DNA from: Apostichopus japonicus | Lineage: Eukaryota; Echinodermata; Holothuroidea; Aspidochirotida; Stichopodidae | NCBI RefSeq assembly: GCF_037975245.1 | Contig: NC_092571.1 | Location: 23,735,917 to 23,751,563, forward strand | DNA: 15,647 nt | Direction: 5' to 3' | Shown: one piece after another, positions 15,383 to 15,647 of the stretch | How the letters are laid out: every line of letters starts with the position of its first letter | Numbering within the stretch: position 1 is the stretch's first letter | The notes under the pieces: generated by a model | Seen by the model: the letters and a program-made list of their open reading frames with translations, nothing else | The model's database searches: none | Told to the model about the DNA's origin: nothing | Made by a program: the position numbers and the translations under genes

Positions 15383-15647
15383 ACGTGGACCATCAATGAC
15401 AATATACGGGCCTTTGATCTTAGGGACCGTCCATAAAGCTATGGTCAACCATGATGCAATGATTACTTATATATAAATCTGTCATGATATGGACCATATC
15501 CTTCTATTAGAAATGGTCCACCATTGTAACGTGGACCATCAGTGACTATATACAGGCCTTTGATCTTATGGATCGACCATAACGATATGGTCCACCATGA
15601 TGCAATGATCACAATGCAAATCTGTCATGATATGGACCATATCCATC
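15383..15647 (+). repeat. 146-bp tandem repeat, at least 1.8 copies, cut by window edge
   Basis: Unit 1 is 15383-15528 and unit 2 begins at 15529. Both start acgtggaccatca and contain gggcctttgatctta-type, ccatgatgcaatgat and aaatctgtcatgatatggac words at matching offsets. The units are rich in short palindromic words (atggaccat, atggtccaccat). This is intronic sequence upstream of exon 1. Confidence 0.85.

Overview
The window reads as animal nuclear DNA. It holds one split gene on the minus strand with small exons, GT/AG introns full of transposon debris, tRNA-derived SINEs, a hAT-type miniature transposon and TTAGGG-type telomere-like repeats. The repeats suggest a marine invertebrate, perhaps a deuterostome such as an echinoderm, but I cannot name the species. 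No bacterial-style operon or plus-strand gene is supported.

The gene is a REV1-family (Y-family translesion DNA polymerase, deoxycytidyl transferase) gene, and it is unusual. Reading right to left, exons 1-3 (15287-15067, 14201-14100, 12297-12124) encode the thumb, little finger and polymerase-associated region of a first REV1 polymerase domain (Pol-1), whose palm lies beyond the right edge. Exon 4 (10877-7255, 3.6 kb) opens with the last residues of that domain. It then continues without a stop through a roughly 890-residue low-complexity linker into the N-digit, palm and fingers of a second REV1 polymerase domain (Pol-2). Exons 5-9 (6311-6157, 4870-4748, 3065-2845, 2464-2363, 788-615) complete Pol-2. 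The exons that occur in both copies have identical lengths (221, 102 and 174 bp) and identical phases. Their proteins have diverged, to 42 of 74 identical residues in the thumb exon by hand count. This indicates an old internal tandem duplication rather than an assembly duplicate. The N-terminal BRCT region, the Pol-1 palm and the C-terminal ubiquitin-binding and Pol-zeta/insert-binding regions are not in the window.

The linker carries two tandem peptide arrays: about five 33-residue repeats with SDGSK, and about 21 nine-residue repeats of the form xSQ(D/E)xSxxx, which form a dense SQ/TQ cluster. Pol-2 keeps the visible catalytic motifs (DMDCFF, SYEAR, SCDE, KPNG) and the template-displacing arginine, but has Tyr where human REV1 has Leu next to that arginine.

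The introns hold, from left to right: an inverted repeat pair (1-372 and 4335-4692) flanking exons 7-9; a 37-bp minisatellite (1327-1723); a tRNA-Ser-like SINE (1846-2178); a 48-bp repeat with telomere-like core (3788-3935); a palindrome and a broken hammerhead-like motif interrupted by a small transposon (4033-4256); an unclassified dispersed repeat (about 5040-5537 and 13300-13716); a second SINE (5555-5868); a hammerhead-ribozyme-like motif (6507-6545); a 356-bp hAT miniature element with 8-bp target duplication (11095-11450); and a 146-bp tandem repeat running off the right edge.
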